Translations under genes and position numbers: made by a program | In this document: piece by piece, positions 17,652 to 25,914 of the stretch | Position numbering within the stretch: position 1 is the stretch's first letter | Layout of the letters: each line of letters starts with the position of its first letter | Source of the DNA: Ohtaekwangia koreensis | GTDB taxonomy: Bacteria > Bacteroidota > Bacteroidia > Cytophagales > Cyclobacteriaceae | Reading direction: 5' to 3' | Length of the DNA: 64,000 bases | Assembly: GCF_900167975.1 (NCBI RefSeq) | Contig: NZ_FUZU01000005.1 | Coordinates: 315,001 to 379,000, forward strand | The notes under the pieces: generated by a model | Told to the model about the DNA's origin: nothing | The model's input: the letters and a program-made list of their open reading frames with translations, nothing else | The model's database searches: none

Positions 17652-19004
17652 ATGCTAAAGTCCATTCATCCTTTTGATCAATCTGTTATTGATGAGTTTC
17701 CGCTGCATACGCCACATGATATACAAGCCAAGCTCGACAAGGCTTCATTGGCGTTCAGTCTCTGGAAAAAAACAACGCTCGTGCAACGGAGTGAAATGAT
17801 GTTGCGTGTTGCCGCAGTTCTTCGAAAGAACAAAGAAGAGTATGCACGCACCATTACCTGGGAGATGGGCAAAGTAATTTCAGAGTCGCGCGCAGAAATT
17901 GAAAAATGTGCAGTAGGATGCGAGTACTTTGCAAAGCACGCAGAGAATTTTCTGGCTGATAAACGAATTGATACAGATGCATACAAGAGCCTTGTTGCAT
18001 ATCAACCAATAGGTGCAGTACTTGCTATTATGCCATGGAATTTTCCTTTCTGGCAAGTATTCCGATATGCGGCGCCCGCGTTAATGGCGGGTAACGTTGG
18101 CTTACTGAAACACTCTTCCAACGTAACCAAATGTTCCATGACAATCGAAAAGATTTTCCACGAAGCCGGTTTCCCGGATGGAGTATTTCAATCACTCATT
18201 ATTCAGAATACTGCTATTGAAAGTATACTTGAATCGCGCATTGTGCAGGGTGTTGCTCTAACGGGGAGTGAGTCTGCTGGTGCTAAGGTTGGTGCACTGG
18301 CAGGAAAGAATATTAAAAAATCAGTGCTTGAGTTAGGAGGCAGTGATCCATTTATAGTGCTTGAAGATGCAGACCTTGATCTTACTGTAAAAGTTGCCAC
18401 ACAATCGCGCATGCAAAATGCAGGACAATCATGTATAGCTGCAAAACGATTTATAGTACATGAAAAAATAAAAGAAGAATTTGTTGAACGCTTTCGGATA
18501 AGTATAGAGGCTTTGCGTCAGGGGAATCCTTTCGATGAAAAAATAACAACGGGACCGCTCGCACGAATTGATCTGGCAGAAGATCTCGAAAAGCAACTAA
18601 AGCAATCTATACAGCAGGGCGCTCGTATAGTAACAGGAGGCGAAAGAAATGAAGGTAATTTTCAACCGGCATTGCTTGATCATGTAAAGCCTGGCATCAT
18701 TGCGTTTGATGAAGAAACTTTTGGGCCGTTGGCGGCAGTAACATCAGCATGTTCAGAACAGGAAGCTATTGCCTTTGCAAATGCGAGTCGCTATGGATTG
18801 GGGGCTTCGATTTGGACAACGGATCGCGATCGTGGAGAACGTGTAGCACGCGAAGTGGAAGCAGGTTCTGTATTCATTAATTCACTTATGAAATCTGATG
18901 TGCGATTACCATTCGGAGGTATAAAGAAATCCGGCTATGGCCGCGAATTATCAGAAGAAGGTATCCATGAATTCGTCAATATAAAAACAATCTCTATTGC
19001 GTAA
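17652..19004 (+). CDS. NAD(P)-dependent succinate-semialdehyde dehydrogenase-like aldehyde dehydrogenase
   Basis: Oxidises an aldehyde, most likely succinate semialdehyde, to the acid. Seen: 450 residues with MPWNFPFWQVFR (Asn130), nucleotide-binding segment ALTGSESAG, catalytic Glu227 in LELGGSDPF and nucleophile Cys261 in NAGQSCIAAKR. The C-terminal SDVRLPFGGIKKSGYGRE segment is typical of the Sad/GabD-like branch. Length is near the 450-460 of the YneI/Sad type. Cytoplasmic. No GABA transaminase gene is nearby, so the substrate is inferred from the family only. Confidence 0.9.
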   Translation: MLKSIHPFDQSVIDEFPLHTPHDIQAKLDKASLAFSLWKKTTLVQRSEMMLRVAAVLRKNKEEYARTITWEMGKVISESRAEIEKCAVGCEYFAKHAENFLADKRIDTDAYKSLVAYQPIGAVLAIMPWNFPFWQVFRYAAPALMAGNVGLLKHSSNVTKCSMTIEKIFHEAGFPDGVFQSLIIQNTAIESILESRIVQGVALTGSESAGAKVGALAGKNIKKSVLELGGSDPFIVLEDADLDLTVKVATQSRMQNAGQSCIAAKRFIVHEKIKEEFVERFRISIEALRQGNPFDEKITTGPLARIDLAEDLEKQLKQSIQQGARIVTGGERNEGNFQPALLDHVKPGIIAFDEETFGPLAAVTSACSEQEAIAFANASRYGLGASIWTTDRDRGERVAREVEAGSVFINSLMKSDVRLPFGGIKKSGYGRELSEEGIHEFVNIKTISIA

Positions 19005-19150
19005 ACCATTAGGGATTCCCTTCTCTTTTATTTAGATGTAGAATTGACACCAGGCAAAGCTGTTATGCACATTGCCGTGAATCATAAATTATTTAACGGT
19101 GTCGTGGGGGTATTTTAAAAATGAGTTGTCTTGATCATGAAACAACCTCT

Positions 19151-19870
19151 ATGATTATGATTAAACATTTTAAGACCTTCCTTTTTGCAACGCTGGTAGC
19201 GTGTGCGGGTATATTTACTTCCTGTGATGAAGAAGATCCGGGTCCTCTTCAGGATAAAGAAAAAGATTATTCATTGGTAGATTTTGATAGGCTTGAAATG
19301 GGCAGCGCCTTTCATATTGATGTGGAGCAGTCCAATACATTCAGCATTCACGTGGAGGGCGATCGCAGAAATATAGATGACCTCGAAGTATATAAGAGTG
19401 GTTCAACGCTCGTCATTAAATATGAAGACAATGCGAATCGTAAACATGACACCTATATTACCATTCGCATGCCGCGTCTGGAGGCTGTTAATTTTTCCGG
19501 TGCGAGTGTCTCCACTATAAAAGGATTTGAAAGCGATGATGATCTTGATTTCATTTTATCCGGTGCATCGGTATCTCAATTAGATGCAGGCTACAGGCAA
19601 TTGAACCTGGATATATCCGGAGGATCCAGTTTGAGACTATATGGATTAGGTGACGAACTGGAAGCGAAAGTTTCCGGCGCATCAACACTCTCAGCATTTG
19701 ATTATCCGGTGCGTGAGTCTATACTCGATGCCTCCGGTGCCAGCCATGCAAAAGTTACCGTGTCTGATGATTTAGATGTTACAGCGACTGGTGCAAGTTC
19801 TATACTTTATAGGGGTAACCCATCTATTACTACGAATGTATCCGGCAGCAGCACAGTAGAGAAAGATTGA
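19151..19870 (+). CDS. Head-GIN domain (DUF2807) putative lipoprotein
   Basis: Seen: from ATG 19151 (MIMIKHFKTFLFATLVACAG) about 239 residues. A signal sequence ends in a lipobox-like GIFTSC before DEEDPG, suggesting lipidation and an outer-membrane or periplasmic location. The rest is a DUF2807 right-handed beta-helix: FDRLEMGSAFHIDVEQ, then repeated 'SGAS' rungs (NFSGASVST, LSGASVSQL, SGGSSL, VSGASTL, ASGASHA, ATGASSI). The upstream in-frame ATG at 19121 would add ten residues before the signal peptide and is less likely. Function unknown; such proteins are common in Bacteroidota. A terminator follows. Confidence 0.88.
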   Translation: MIMIKHFKTFLFATLVACAGIFTSCDEEDPGPLQDKEKDYSLVDFDRLEMGSAFHIDVEQSNTFSIHVEGDRRNIDDLEVYKSGSTLVIKYEDNANRKHDTYITIRMPRLEAVNFSGASVSTIKGFESDDDLDFILSGASVSQLDAGYRQLNLDISGGSSLRLYGLGDELEAKVSGASTLSAFDYPVRESILDASGASHAKVTVSDDLDVTATGASSILYRGNPSITTNVSGSSTVEKD

Positions 19871-19900
19871 GACTGACATCATCAAAAAGTATAAATAATT

Positions 19901-19924
19901 AAAAAGGGGTTCGCCCCTTTTTTT
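19901..19924 (+). terminator. Intrinsic terminator after the GIN-domain gene
   Basis: AAAAGGGG and CCCCTTTT pair around a TTCG loop and run into T residues at 19918-19924, 31 bp after the stop codon. Confidence 0.88.
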
Positions 19925-20162
19925 GTGCTATAGAATAGTTTACTACAAATAAAAACGAACAGATTTCAAAAAAACTTTTTGTGTAATCATACAACCATTT
20001 TCATTTTTTTACGTGAACTTTGGTTTCTGGAGCCTTTACAGATTCCAAACATTTAAGCCTATGTTTCTCATATTTTAAGTTTGGTACGTCCAAGCATCTT
20101 TTTTTTAGAGCTCCATCCCTGGAGCCAATAGGTATATATTTTTTAACGTCTAAACTTTTAGT

Positions 20163-21569
20163 ATGTCGGTTATTACAAAAGTCAGTTCATTTATAAGTCT
20201 TTTTAAAAAAGCCATTAAAGGTGGGGAGCAAGAATATACATCCGGAAGTATAGACAGGGCTATATTTCTTCTTTCCGTGCCCATGATCTTCGAAATGTCG
20301 ATGGAAGCGATCTTTGCCATCGTCGATGTTTATTTCGTAGGGCGCCTGCATGACAATGATGCTATCTCTGTTATAGGTCTTACCGAGTCAGTGCTTGCAT
20401 TAATATACTCGTTGGCCATGGGGTTGAGCATGGCAGCAACTGCTATGGTGGCGCGCAGAGTAGGAGAGAAGGATATCAAATCTGCAGAAATTGCAGCAGC
20501 ACAAGCGATCTATATAGGGCTCGCCATGGCAGCACTGATCAGTATCGTTGGGATTTTCTTTTCCGAAAATATTCTGCGGTTAATGGGTGGAAGTGAAACA
20601 TTGATTGCAAACAACGTAGGGTATACACGCTGGATGCTGACGGGTAACGTAACCATCATGTTGCTGTTTATTATCAATGCCGTCTTTCGCGGTGCAGGCG
20701 ATGCTTCATTAGCGATGCGTTCTTTGTTGTTGGCGAACATATTGAACATTGTACTGGACCCGATTTTTATTTTTGGTCTTGGTCCTATACCGGCCTTCGG
20801 AGTAGAGGGTGCGGCAATTGCTACAAATATAGGACGTGGTATAGGTGTAATGTATCAGCTTTATCACTTGTTGAAAGCCAAAGGAATCATCAAACTGCGA
20901 GCGGAAAATCTAATGGTAGATTTGTCCATCATCGGAAGGCTGTTAAAAATATCGGCTGGGTCTACCGGACAATTTCTGATTGGTTCAGCAAGCTGGATCT
21001 TTCTAATGCGAATCATGTCCGACTTTGGAAGCGCAGCACAGGCAGGCTATACCATTGCTATCCGCGTAATTGTTTTTGCTATACTTCCTGCATGGGGAAT
21101 GGCCAATGCATCGGCAACATTGGTAGGGCAAAACCTTGGTGCAGGGCATCCCGATCGTGCGGAAAAATCGGTGTGGAGAGCAGCGTTCTTTAATATGATT
21201 TTCCTCGCTCTGGTGACTATATTATTCTTTAGTCTGGCTACCCCTATTCTACATTTCTTTACAACCGATGAAGTTGTATTGAAGAATGGCATTCAGTGTT
21301 TGCAAATCGTGTCACTGGGGTATATCTTCTATGCGTATGGTATGGTGATTAACCAATCCTTCAATGGGGCAGGGGACACACGGACTCCGATCATTATAAG
21401 CTTCTTTGGTTTCTGGATCTTCCAGATTCCATTTGCATATATACTGGCCATGTGGTTTCATACAGGGCCTGTTGGTGTATATGCAGCCATTGCCATTGCA
21501 GAATCGCTCATGGCCTTAGCCGGTATTTTTATTTTCCGCCAAGGGAAGTGGAAAGCCGTGAAGGTATAA
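20163..21569 (+). CDS. MATE family efflux transporter
   Basis: Cation-coupled multidrug or metabolite exporter in the inner membrane. Seen: 468 residues with about twelve hydrophobic spans in two similar halves. The first half has SVPMIFEMSMEAIFAIVDVYFVG and MATAMVARRVGE-like segments; conserved NIVLDPIFIF and GVEGAAIATNIGRG lie near 195-225; the second half has GWGMANASATLVGQNLGAG-like sequence near 315-333. It is monocistronic: the next gene is convergent and a hairpin lies between. Substrate unknown. Confidence 0.95.
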   Translation: MSVITKVSSFISLFKKAIKGGEQEYTSGSIDRAIFLLSVPMIFEMSMEAIFAIVDVYFVGRLHDNDAISVIGLTESVLALIYSLAMGLSMAATAMVARRVGEKDIKSAEIAAAQAIYIGLAMAALISIVGIFFSENILRLMGGSETLIANNVGYTRWMLTGNVTIMLLFIINAVFRGAGDASLAMRSLLLANILNIVLDPIFIFGLGPIPAFGVEGAAIATNIGRGIGVMYQLYHLLKAKGIIKLRAENLMVDLSIIGRLLKISAGSTGQFLIGSASWIFLMRIMSDFGSAAQAGYTIAIRVIVFAILPAWGMANASATLVGQNLGAGHPDRAEKSVWRAAFFNMIFLALVTILFFSLATPILHFFTTDEVVLKNGIQCLQIVSLGYIFYAYGMVINQSFNGAGDTRTPIIISFFGFWIFQIPFAYILAMWFHTGPVGVYAAIAIAESLMALAGIFIFRQGKWKAVKV

Positions 21570-21574
21570 GTATA

Positions 21575-21610
21575 TATACTGTGAGTCTGGTTATCAAGAC
21601 TCACAGTATA
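21575..21610. terminator. Hairpin between convergent genes
   Basis: TATACTGTGAGTCT (21575-21588) is exactly complementary to AGACTCACAGTATA (21597-21610), a 14-bp stem with an 8-nt loop. It has no long T-run, so strong termination is less certain. Confidence 0.6.
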
Positions 21611-21617
21611 ATTACAT

Positions 21618-21887
21618 CTACGGATTTCTTTTTTTGAAGGCTGCCTTAAAAGCATTGCCAAATTCATCGCCAGCTTTCTTAAGGTTGTCCTCTACCTCTT
21701 TCCAACGTTCGTTATTTTCAGCTTCCTTTTTGATTTTTTCAGCAGAGACTTTGAGTTCTTCCAGTTTTACTTCGAATTCTTTCCGAAGCCTTTCTCCGGC
21801 TTCATTAAACTCCACTAAAAAATCATCTACACGTTTACCGAAATTTTTGAAAGTCTTTTCTGTCTTTCCTTCTTCTTGCGTTTCCAT
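21618..21887 (-). CDS. Small charged coiled-coil protein of unknown function
   Basis: Seen: 89 residues, beginning METQEEGKTEKTFKNFGKRV, nearly all predicted helical, with heptad-like spacing of Leu, Phe, Val and Ala between dense Glu/Lys (about 45% charged). No signal peptide, cysteine or membrane span. I do not recognise a family; similar short helical proteins are frequently annotated as hypothetical in Cytophagales. Transcribed divergently from the small overlapping gene pair that starts at 22004. Confidence 0.72.
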   Translation of the reverse strand: METQEEGKTEKTFKNFGKRVDDFLVEFNEAGERLRKEFEVKLEELKVSAEKIKKEAENNERWKEVEDNLKKAGDEFGNAFKAAFKKRNP

Positions 21888-21954
21888 TGGGTGATATTTT
21901 TTATACGATATTAAAGATACTATAAAGTGCCGATGCGTACTAACAAGTTGCGTT

Positions 21955-21985
21955 CTTGCCGGTGTCTATTCATTAAATATATTTG
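21955..21985 (+). promoter_or_regulatory. Candidate promoter for the small overlapping gene pair
   Basis: A TTG at 21956-21958 is followed after 19 bp by TATATTTG at 21978-21985. This matches the Bacteroidetes TTTG-N(17-23)-TAnnTTTG pattern well, apart from the first base of the -33 box. The ATG at 22004 lies 18 bp beyond. Confidence 0.55.
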
Positions 21986-22003
21986 CGTCAAAACGTTAGC
22001 TAA

Positions 22004-22276
22004 ATGGATTTTAATATTGATTTTTCAATGATTGATTTCATTGAATTAAGAAATCTGAACATCACACGCGATGAAATTGTAAGCATTTTGAATAACCAAA
22101 GTTCATATTTTGAATACAATGACGACTTTATTTACGTTCTAGGATTCAGCACCGGAAGAAAATTCCTTCAGATGGCTTATCGCATTTCTAAAAATGCTAA
22201 TTTTGAAATAGAAGTTCTTCAAGTTGATTTACCGTATGAAAAGGATATTAGACAAAACTGGTGTGGATTCTTCTGA
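22004..22276 (+). CDS. Small protein, candidate RelE/BrnT-like toxin of a two-gene module
   Basis: Seen: 90 residues starting MDFNIDFSMIDFIELRN. An alpha segment ITRDEIVSILNN is followed by beta strands YFEYNDDFIYVLGFST, then KFLQMAYRIS and FEIEVLQVDLPYE. Such a compact helix-then-beta-sheet layout, with 'G.S..+..L.+.yR' in the sheet, recalls RelE/BrnT/DUF4258-type proteins, but I do not recognise a specific family. The last 41 nt overlap the start of the next gene in another frame, typical of translationally coupled pairs. A good promoter lies just upstream. An alternative is that both frames are one gene broken or joined by a frameshift. Confidence 0.6.
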   Translation: MDFNIDFSMIDFIELRNLNITRDEIVSILNNQSSYFEYNDDFIYVLGFSTGRKFLQMAYRISKNANFEIEVLQVDLPYEKDIRQNWCGFF

Positions 22277-22400
22277 GACGAAGAAGAACTATTTCGATAT
22301 CATTCGTAGTACGCCTCCTCATTTGAAAAAGAAAATGAAAATGAGCGAGTTTCATTCTATGATAGAGCAGTTACGAAATCAACATGAGAAAAAATCTTAA
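22236..22400 (+). CDS. Small basic protein, candidate partner (antitoxin-like) of the preceding gene
   Basis: Seen: ATG 22236 to TAA 22400, 54 residues: MKRILDKTGVDSSETKKNYF, then DIIRSTPPHLKKKM and SEFHSMIEQLRNQHEKKS. It is Lys/Ser rich with a likely C-terminal helix. It overlaps the 90-residue gene by 41 nt in the +1 frame and its stop overlaps the possible start of the next lipoprotein (ATG 22384). Polar composition and lack of stops argue that it is translated. No family is recognised; the antitoxin idea rests only on size, order and coupling. Confidence 0.5.
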   Translation: MKRILDKTGVDSSETKKNYFDIIRSTPPHLKKKMKMSEFHSMIEQLRNQHEKKS

Positions 22401-22410
22401 ACCTCACTCA

Positions 22411-22533
22411 ATGGTAAGATTTATTTGCACTTTAATTTTTTTTAGTTTGATCATTTCATCCTGCGGTTCATCCAAACATCATAAGAAACTCAAGCCTGGA
22501 AGACCGATTCCTTGTCCTCATAAAGACTGCTAA
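22411..22533 (+). CDS. Tiny lipoprotein of 40 residues, coupled to cmk
   Basis: Seen: MVRFICTLIFFSLIISSCGS, then a basic, cysteine-containing tail KPGRPIPCPHKDC. Hydrophobic signal plus lipobox ISSC predicts a lipid-anchored mature peptide of about 23 residues carrying two more cysteines. An in-frame ATG at 22384 would add nine residues and overlap the preceding stop. The stop TAA shares its last base with the ATG of cmk (TAATG at 22531-22535), so the two are likely translationally coupled. Function unknown. Short lipoproteins with a Pro-Cys-Pro motif are familiar from Cytophagales but not characterised. Confidence 0.65.
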   Translation: MVRFICTLIFFSLIISSCGSSKHHKKLKPGRPIPCPHKDC

Positions 22534-23219
22534 TGAACCTGCGCAAAATAGTAATCGCGATTGACGGATACTCTGCTTGTGGCAAGAGTTCAACAGCAAA
22601 AGAAGTTGCTTCTATTTTAGGATACCGCTATATAGATTCAGGTGCTATGTACCGCGCGGTAACATTTTATTTTATGGACCACCATGTGGCGCTAACCAAT
22701 CCCAAAGAGGTGGCTCGTGCGCTGGAACAAATCCATATCTCTTTTAAAGTAAATCCCAAGAACGGTACAGATACTTTTCTGAATGGACTGAATGTTGAAA
22801 AGGAGATCCGTAAGATGCGTGTCTCTGAAATGGTGAGCCAGGTAAGTACGATCAAGCATGTGCGTACAGCGATGGTTGATCAGCAACGCAGAATGGGAAA
22901 AGAGAGAGGCATCGTTATGGATGGCCGCGATATTGGCACCGTAGTGTTTCCTACCGCAGAACTGAAGCTTTTTATGAAAGCCGATATGCAAGTGAGGGCT
23001 TTCCGCAGGCAAAAAGAATTGCTTGAACGCGGGCAGCTTGTAGACCTTGATGATGTAGTTGAAAACATCCGGCAGCGCGATGAGATTGATACAACACGTG
23101 CAGAGAGCCCGCTACGAAAAGCGGACGATGCCGTTGAGGTTGACACGACACATATAGCGTTTGACGAGCAGGTAGACGAAGTAATCCGCATGGCACTGGC
23201 TCGTATTGTAGTTTCTTAA
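22533..23219 (+). CDS. cmk: (d)CMP kinase
   Basis: Phosphorylates CMP and dCMP with ATP in pyrimidine nucleotide synthesis. Seen: 228 residues with P-loop IDGYSACGKSSTAKEV, GYRYIDSGAMYRAVT (CMP site), the Cmk-specific insert around 60-110, MDGRDIGTVVFP and a LID with RRQKELLERG, then RDEIDTTRAESPLRKADDA in two overlapping conserved parts. Length matches the family. It begins inside the stop of a tiny lipoprotein gene and is followed by DUF502 105 bp later. Confidence 0.96.
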   Translation: MNLRKIVIAIDGYSACGKSSTAKEVASILGYRYIDSGAMYRAVTFYFMDHHVALTNPKEVARALEQIHISFKVNPKNGTDTFLNGLNVEKEIRKMRVSEMVSQVSTIKHVRTAMVDQQRRMGKERGIVMDGRDIGTVVFPTAELKLFMKADMQVRAFRRQKELLERGQLVDLDDVVENIRQRDEIDTTRAESPLRKADDAVEVDTTHIAFDEQVDEVIRMALARIVVS

Positions 23220-23324
23220 TAAAATAATACGCTTTCAAAGAAAAACCTGAAAGGCTTCCTTAATTTTGTTACAGGAGTACTGCATTCTTACCTCCTTACT
23301 CCTGTATTCTAACCCCTGCGTTTC

Positions 23325-23891
23325 ATGGAAAGTACGTTCAGACGAATCATCCGCTATTTCTTTAGTGGTACCTTGTTTATCGTTCCGTTGGTAGCTACTG
23401 TATATTTTATCTTTATAGCTTTTAGCTGGCTCGATAGTCTCCTCAAACTTCCTTATCCCGGTCTTGGCTTTCTGATCATTCTGTTTGCCATTACGATCTT
23501 CGGATACCTGACCACAAATTTTGCATTCAAAGCTTTTACAACATGGTTCGATCATGGCATGAATCGTATTCCTCTGGTGAAACTTATTTATTCATCCTTA
23601 AAAGATTTGCTAAATGCTTTTGTGGGTGATAAAAAGAAATTCAATAAACCTGTGCTGGTGTTGATGAACGAAGAGAATAAACTATACCAGATCGGTTTTA
23701 TAACACAGGCAGATTTATCGGAACTGGGATTGAACGATATGGTTTCCGTTTACCTGCCGCACTCGTATGCCGTGTCCGGATGGCATTACATTGTGCAGAG
23801 AAACAGAATTACACCACTGAATATATCAGGACCTATAGCAATGAAATATATAGTATCAGGTGGTATAAGTGGATTTAAGGAAAATTTCTAA
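23325..23891 (+). CDS. DUF502 family membrane protein
   Basis: Seen: 188 residues with two N-terminal membrane spans at about 13-35 and 45-62. The family stretch RIPLVKLIYSSLKDLLNAF and a soluble part with IGFITQAD and VSVYLPHSYAVSGW follow, the latter corresponding to the 'P.s.pnp.sG' loop of DUF502. The function of this inner-membrane family is not known. Same strand as cmk, possibly one unit. It ends in front of a minus-strand terminator hairpin. Confidence 0.9.
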   Translation: MESTFRRIIRYFFSGTLFIVPLVATVYFIFIAFSWLDSLLKLPYPGLGFLIILFAITIFGYLTTNFAFKAFTTWFDHGMNRIPLVKLIYSSLKDLLNAFVGDKKKFNKPVLVLMNEENKLYQIGFITQADLSELGLNDMVSVYLPHSYAVSGWHYIVQRNRITPLNISGPIAMKYIVSGGISGFKENF

Positions 23892-23922
23892 AAAAAACGG
23901 ATGCCTTGTTAGCAGGCACCCG
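23891..23922 (-). terminator. Terminator of the beta-barrel protein gene
   Basis: On the minus strand CGGGTGCCT (23922-23914) pairs with AGGCATCCG (23906-23898) with one G-T pair, followed by eight T residues. On the plus strand the same hairpin has an A-C mismatch, so it may also help end the DUF502 transcript. Confidence 0.85.
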
Positions 23923-23946
23923 TATAAAATAATGTTGTTTCTTTAA

Positions 23947-24504
23947 CTAGAACTTGAAGGTTACACCTCCGGAGATCGGAGTTAATCCTATACTAACCTC
24001 ACCAAAGACACCTATATTAGGTTGGAAGAAATAACGCGCACCTGCAAAGATACCAGGCCGAAGATCGCTTCCATAATTGTCATCGTAGCCAACTACGCCA
24101 TTGCCATCATGGCTATAGCTTGATGTTACAAAACCTAAGAATGCACCTGCGTATGGGTCAAATTTCTTGTTGGATACACGAAGAAGTTTGGCAAAATGAT
24201 AAGAAGCACGAGCTCCAAAGTCGATGAAGTTGTAAGAATAATCATAATTGTTACCCTGGTATCCGTAATCAGTAGTCCAACGGGTATATGCTATATATCC
24301 ACCACCGCTGATCTCATCTGTAAAGGCATACTCTCCATTAACACCTAGCGTTACAGCTAAGCCACTACCGGCATAGTAATAACCCAAACCAAGGTTGGGG
24401 CTTAATAAAAAGTCTCCTTTTCTTACTTGGGCTGAAACACTGAATTGCGAAAATGAAAGCAGTAAAAAAGAAATTACTACCAAAAAACGAATGTCTTTTT
24501 TCAT
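23947..24504 (-). CDS. Outer-membrane beta-barrel protein
   Basis: Seen: from ATG 24504 (MKKDIRFLVVISFLLLSFSQ) about 185 residues with a clear signal peptide ending SVSAQ. Alternating hydrophobic/aromatic strands follow, such as LGLGYYYAGSGLAVTLGVN, ISGGGYIAYTRWT and ARASYHFAKLL, ending in GGVTFKF with a C-terminal aromatic. This is the layout of small porin-like or OmpW/OmpX-type barrels. A frame opening 11 codons earlier was not used. Substrate unknown. Its own terminator is downstream. Confidence 0.85.
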   Translation of the reverse strand: MKKDIRFLVVISFLLLSFSQFSVSAQVRKGDFLLSPNLGLGYYYAGSGLAVTLGVNGEYAFTDEISGGGYIAYTRWTTDYGYQGNNYDYSYNFIDFGARASYHFAKLLRVSNKKFDPYAGAFLGFVTSSYSHDGNGVVGYDDNYGSDLRPGIFAGARYFFQPNIGVFGEVSIGLTPISGGVTFKF

Positions 24505-24669
24505 AATAAGAGTTTTGTTTGGGTTAAAATTAAGCAAAGACTTTTAATAGCCGAAATCAACACAAGAATGTATATGTATAATATTAGCAGTAAAAGTCGC
24601 CATAGTTATTTATAGCACGATACTACGGCTAAACTACATGACAGGTTTCATGCTATAATATTATGCCAA

Positions 24670-25914
24670 CTAACTTATTACGCCAGATCCGATCAATTCC
24701 TCCCCATTATACCAGGCAGCAAACTGTCCTGGGGTGATACTTTTCATTGGGACATCGAAAATGATATATAGTCCTTCTTCTCGTTTATAAAGCGTGCACC
24801 CGGCCAACGGCTGGCGATAACGGATGCGTGCGTTGTATTGGGCTGACTCTCCAACGTTTAATTTCAGATCGTTTCGAATCCAATGCTCATCTTCGTTAGG
24901 AACGAATAACCCTTTTCGGTATAGTCCGGGATGCTCCTCGCCCATGCCGGTATAGATCACATTTTCATTTGTATCGGTGCCAATCACAAACAACGGCTCG
25001 GCAAACCCACCGAGGTTTAATCCCCTGCGCTGGCCAATGGTATAATAATGCGCACCGTTGTGTTCACCCACAACACTACCTGCCGATGGTTCAAAATGAT
25101 ACGGCGCTGTAATCAGTTCGAGATCATTTTTGTCAAAGCCATTTTTAAAAGCAGAAGCATCAGCCGGTACATTCACAACCTTTCCTTTTTTTGGAATGAG
25201 ACGTTGTTGTAAAAAATCAGGTAAATGTACTTTGCCGACAAAGCATAATCCTTGTGAATCTTTTTTGTCAGCCGTTACCAACCCGATCTCTTTGGCTATA
25301 GCTCTTACTTCAGGTTTTAATAATTCACCTATCGGGAAAAGCGATTTGGACAATTGTTCCTGCGTAAGCTGACACAAAAAATAGCTCTGATCTTTATTGG
25401 GATCTTTTCCGGAAAGCAATTGATATACTGCTTTACCATTTTGTTCATGCTGTGCTCTGCGACAGTAGTGTCCCGTGGCTACATAATCAGCGCCAAGCTT
25501 GAGTGCAGCATTCAGGAAAACATCAAACTTTATTTCGCGATTACAAAGTACATCTGGATTTGGCGTACGGCCGCGTTGGTACTCAGCAAACATATAGTCA
25601 ACGATGCGTGCTTTATACTCTGTGCTAAGATCTATAGCCTGAAACGGAATACCCAGATGTTGCGCTACGATCATTGCATCATTACTATCATCGAGCCATG
25701 GACATTCATTGCTGATGGTTACGGAATCGTCATGCCAGTTCTTCATGAACATGCCGATCACTTCATATCCTTCTTTTTGAAGAAGATAAGCTGCTACGCT
25801 GGAGTCCACACCTCCCGATAAACCAACGACAACACGTTTGCCCTGACCAGGAAGTGCATGGCTGGAGGTGGTTGTGCTTGTTTCTGTCGATTGTGTATGG
25901 ACTGCAGGTTTCAT
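24670..25914 (-). CDS. mnmA: tRNA-specific 2-thiouridylase MnmA
   Basis: Adds the 2-thio group to U34 of Lys, Glu and Gln tRNAs. Seen: 414 residues with the PP-loop [17 protein letters not shown] (near 30), [15 protein letters not shown] with catalytic Cys124, [12 protein letters not shown] segment with the second Cys (about 224), and [11 protein letters not shown] near 295. A non-conserved 25-residue Ser/Thr-rich N-terminal extension precedes the PP-loop; no later Met is available before it, so ATG 25914 is kept. That ATG overlaps the stop of the upstream TlpA gene (TAATG), indicating coupled translation. Confidence 0.95.
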   Translation of the reverse strand: MKPAVHTQSTETSTTTSSHALPGQGKRVVVGLSGGVDSSVAAYLLQKEGYEVIGMFMKNWHDDSVTISNECPWLDDSNDAMIVAQHLGIPFQAIDLSTEYKARIVDYMFAEYQRGRTPNPDVLCNREIKFDVFLNAALKLGADYVATGHYCRRAQHEQNGKAVYQLLSGKDPNKDQSYFLCQLTQEQLSKSLFPIGELLKPEVRAIAKEIGLVTADKKDSQGLCFVGKVHLPDFLQQRLIPKKGKVVNVPADASAFKNGFDKNDLELITAPYHFEPSAGSVVGEHNGAHYYTIGQRRGLNLGGFAEPLFVIGTDTNENVIYTGMGEEHPGLYRKGLFVPNEDEHWIRNDLKLNVGESAQYNARIRYRQPLAGCTLYKREEGLYIIFDVPMKSITPGQFAAWYNGEELIGSGVIS

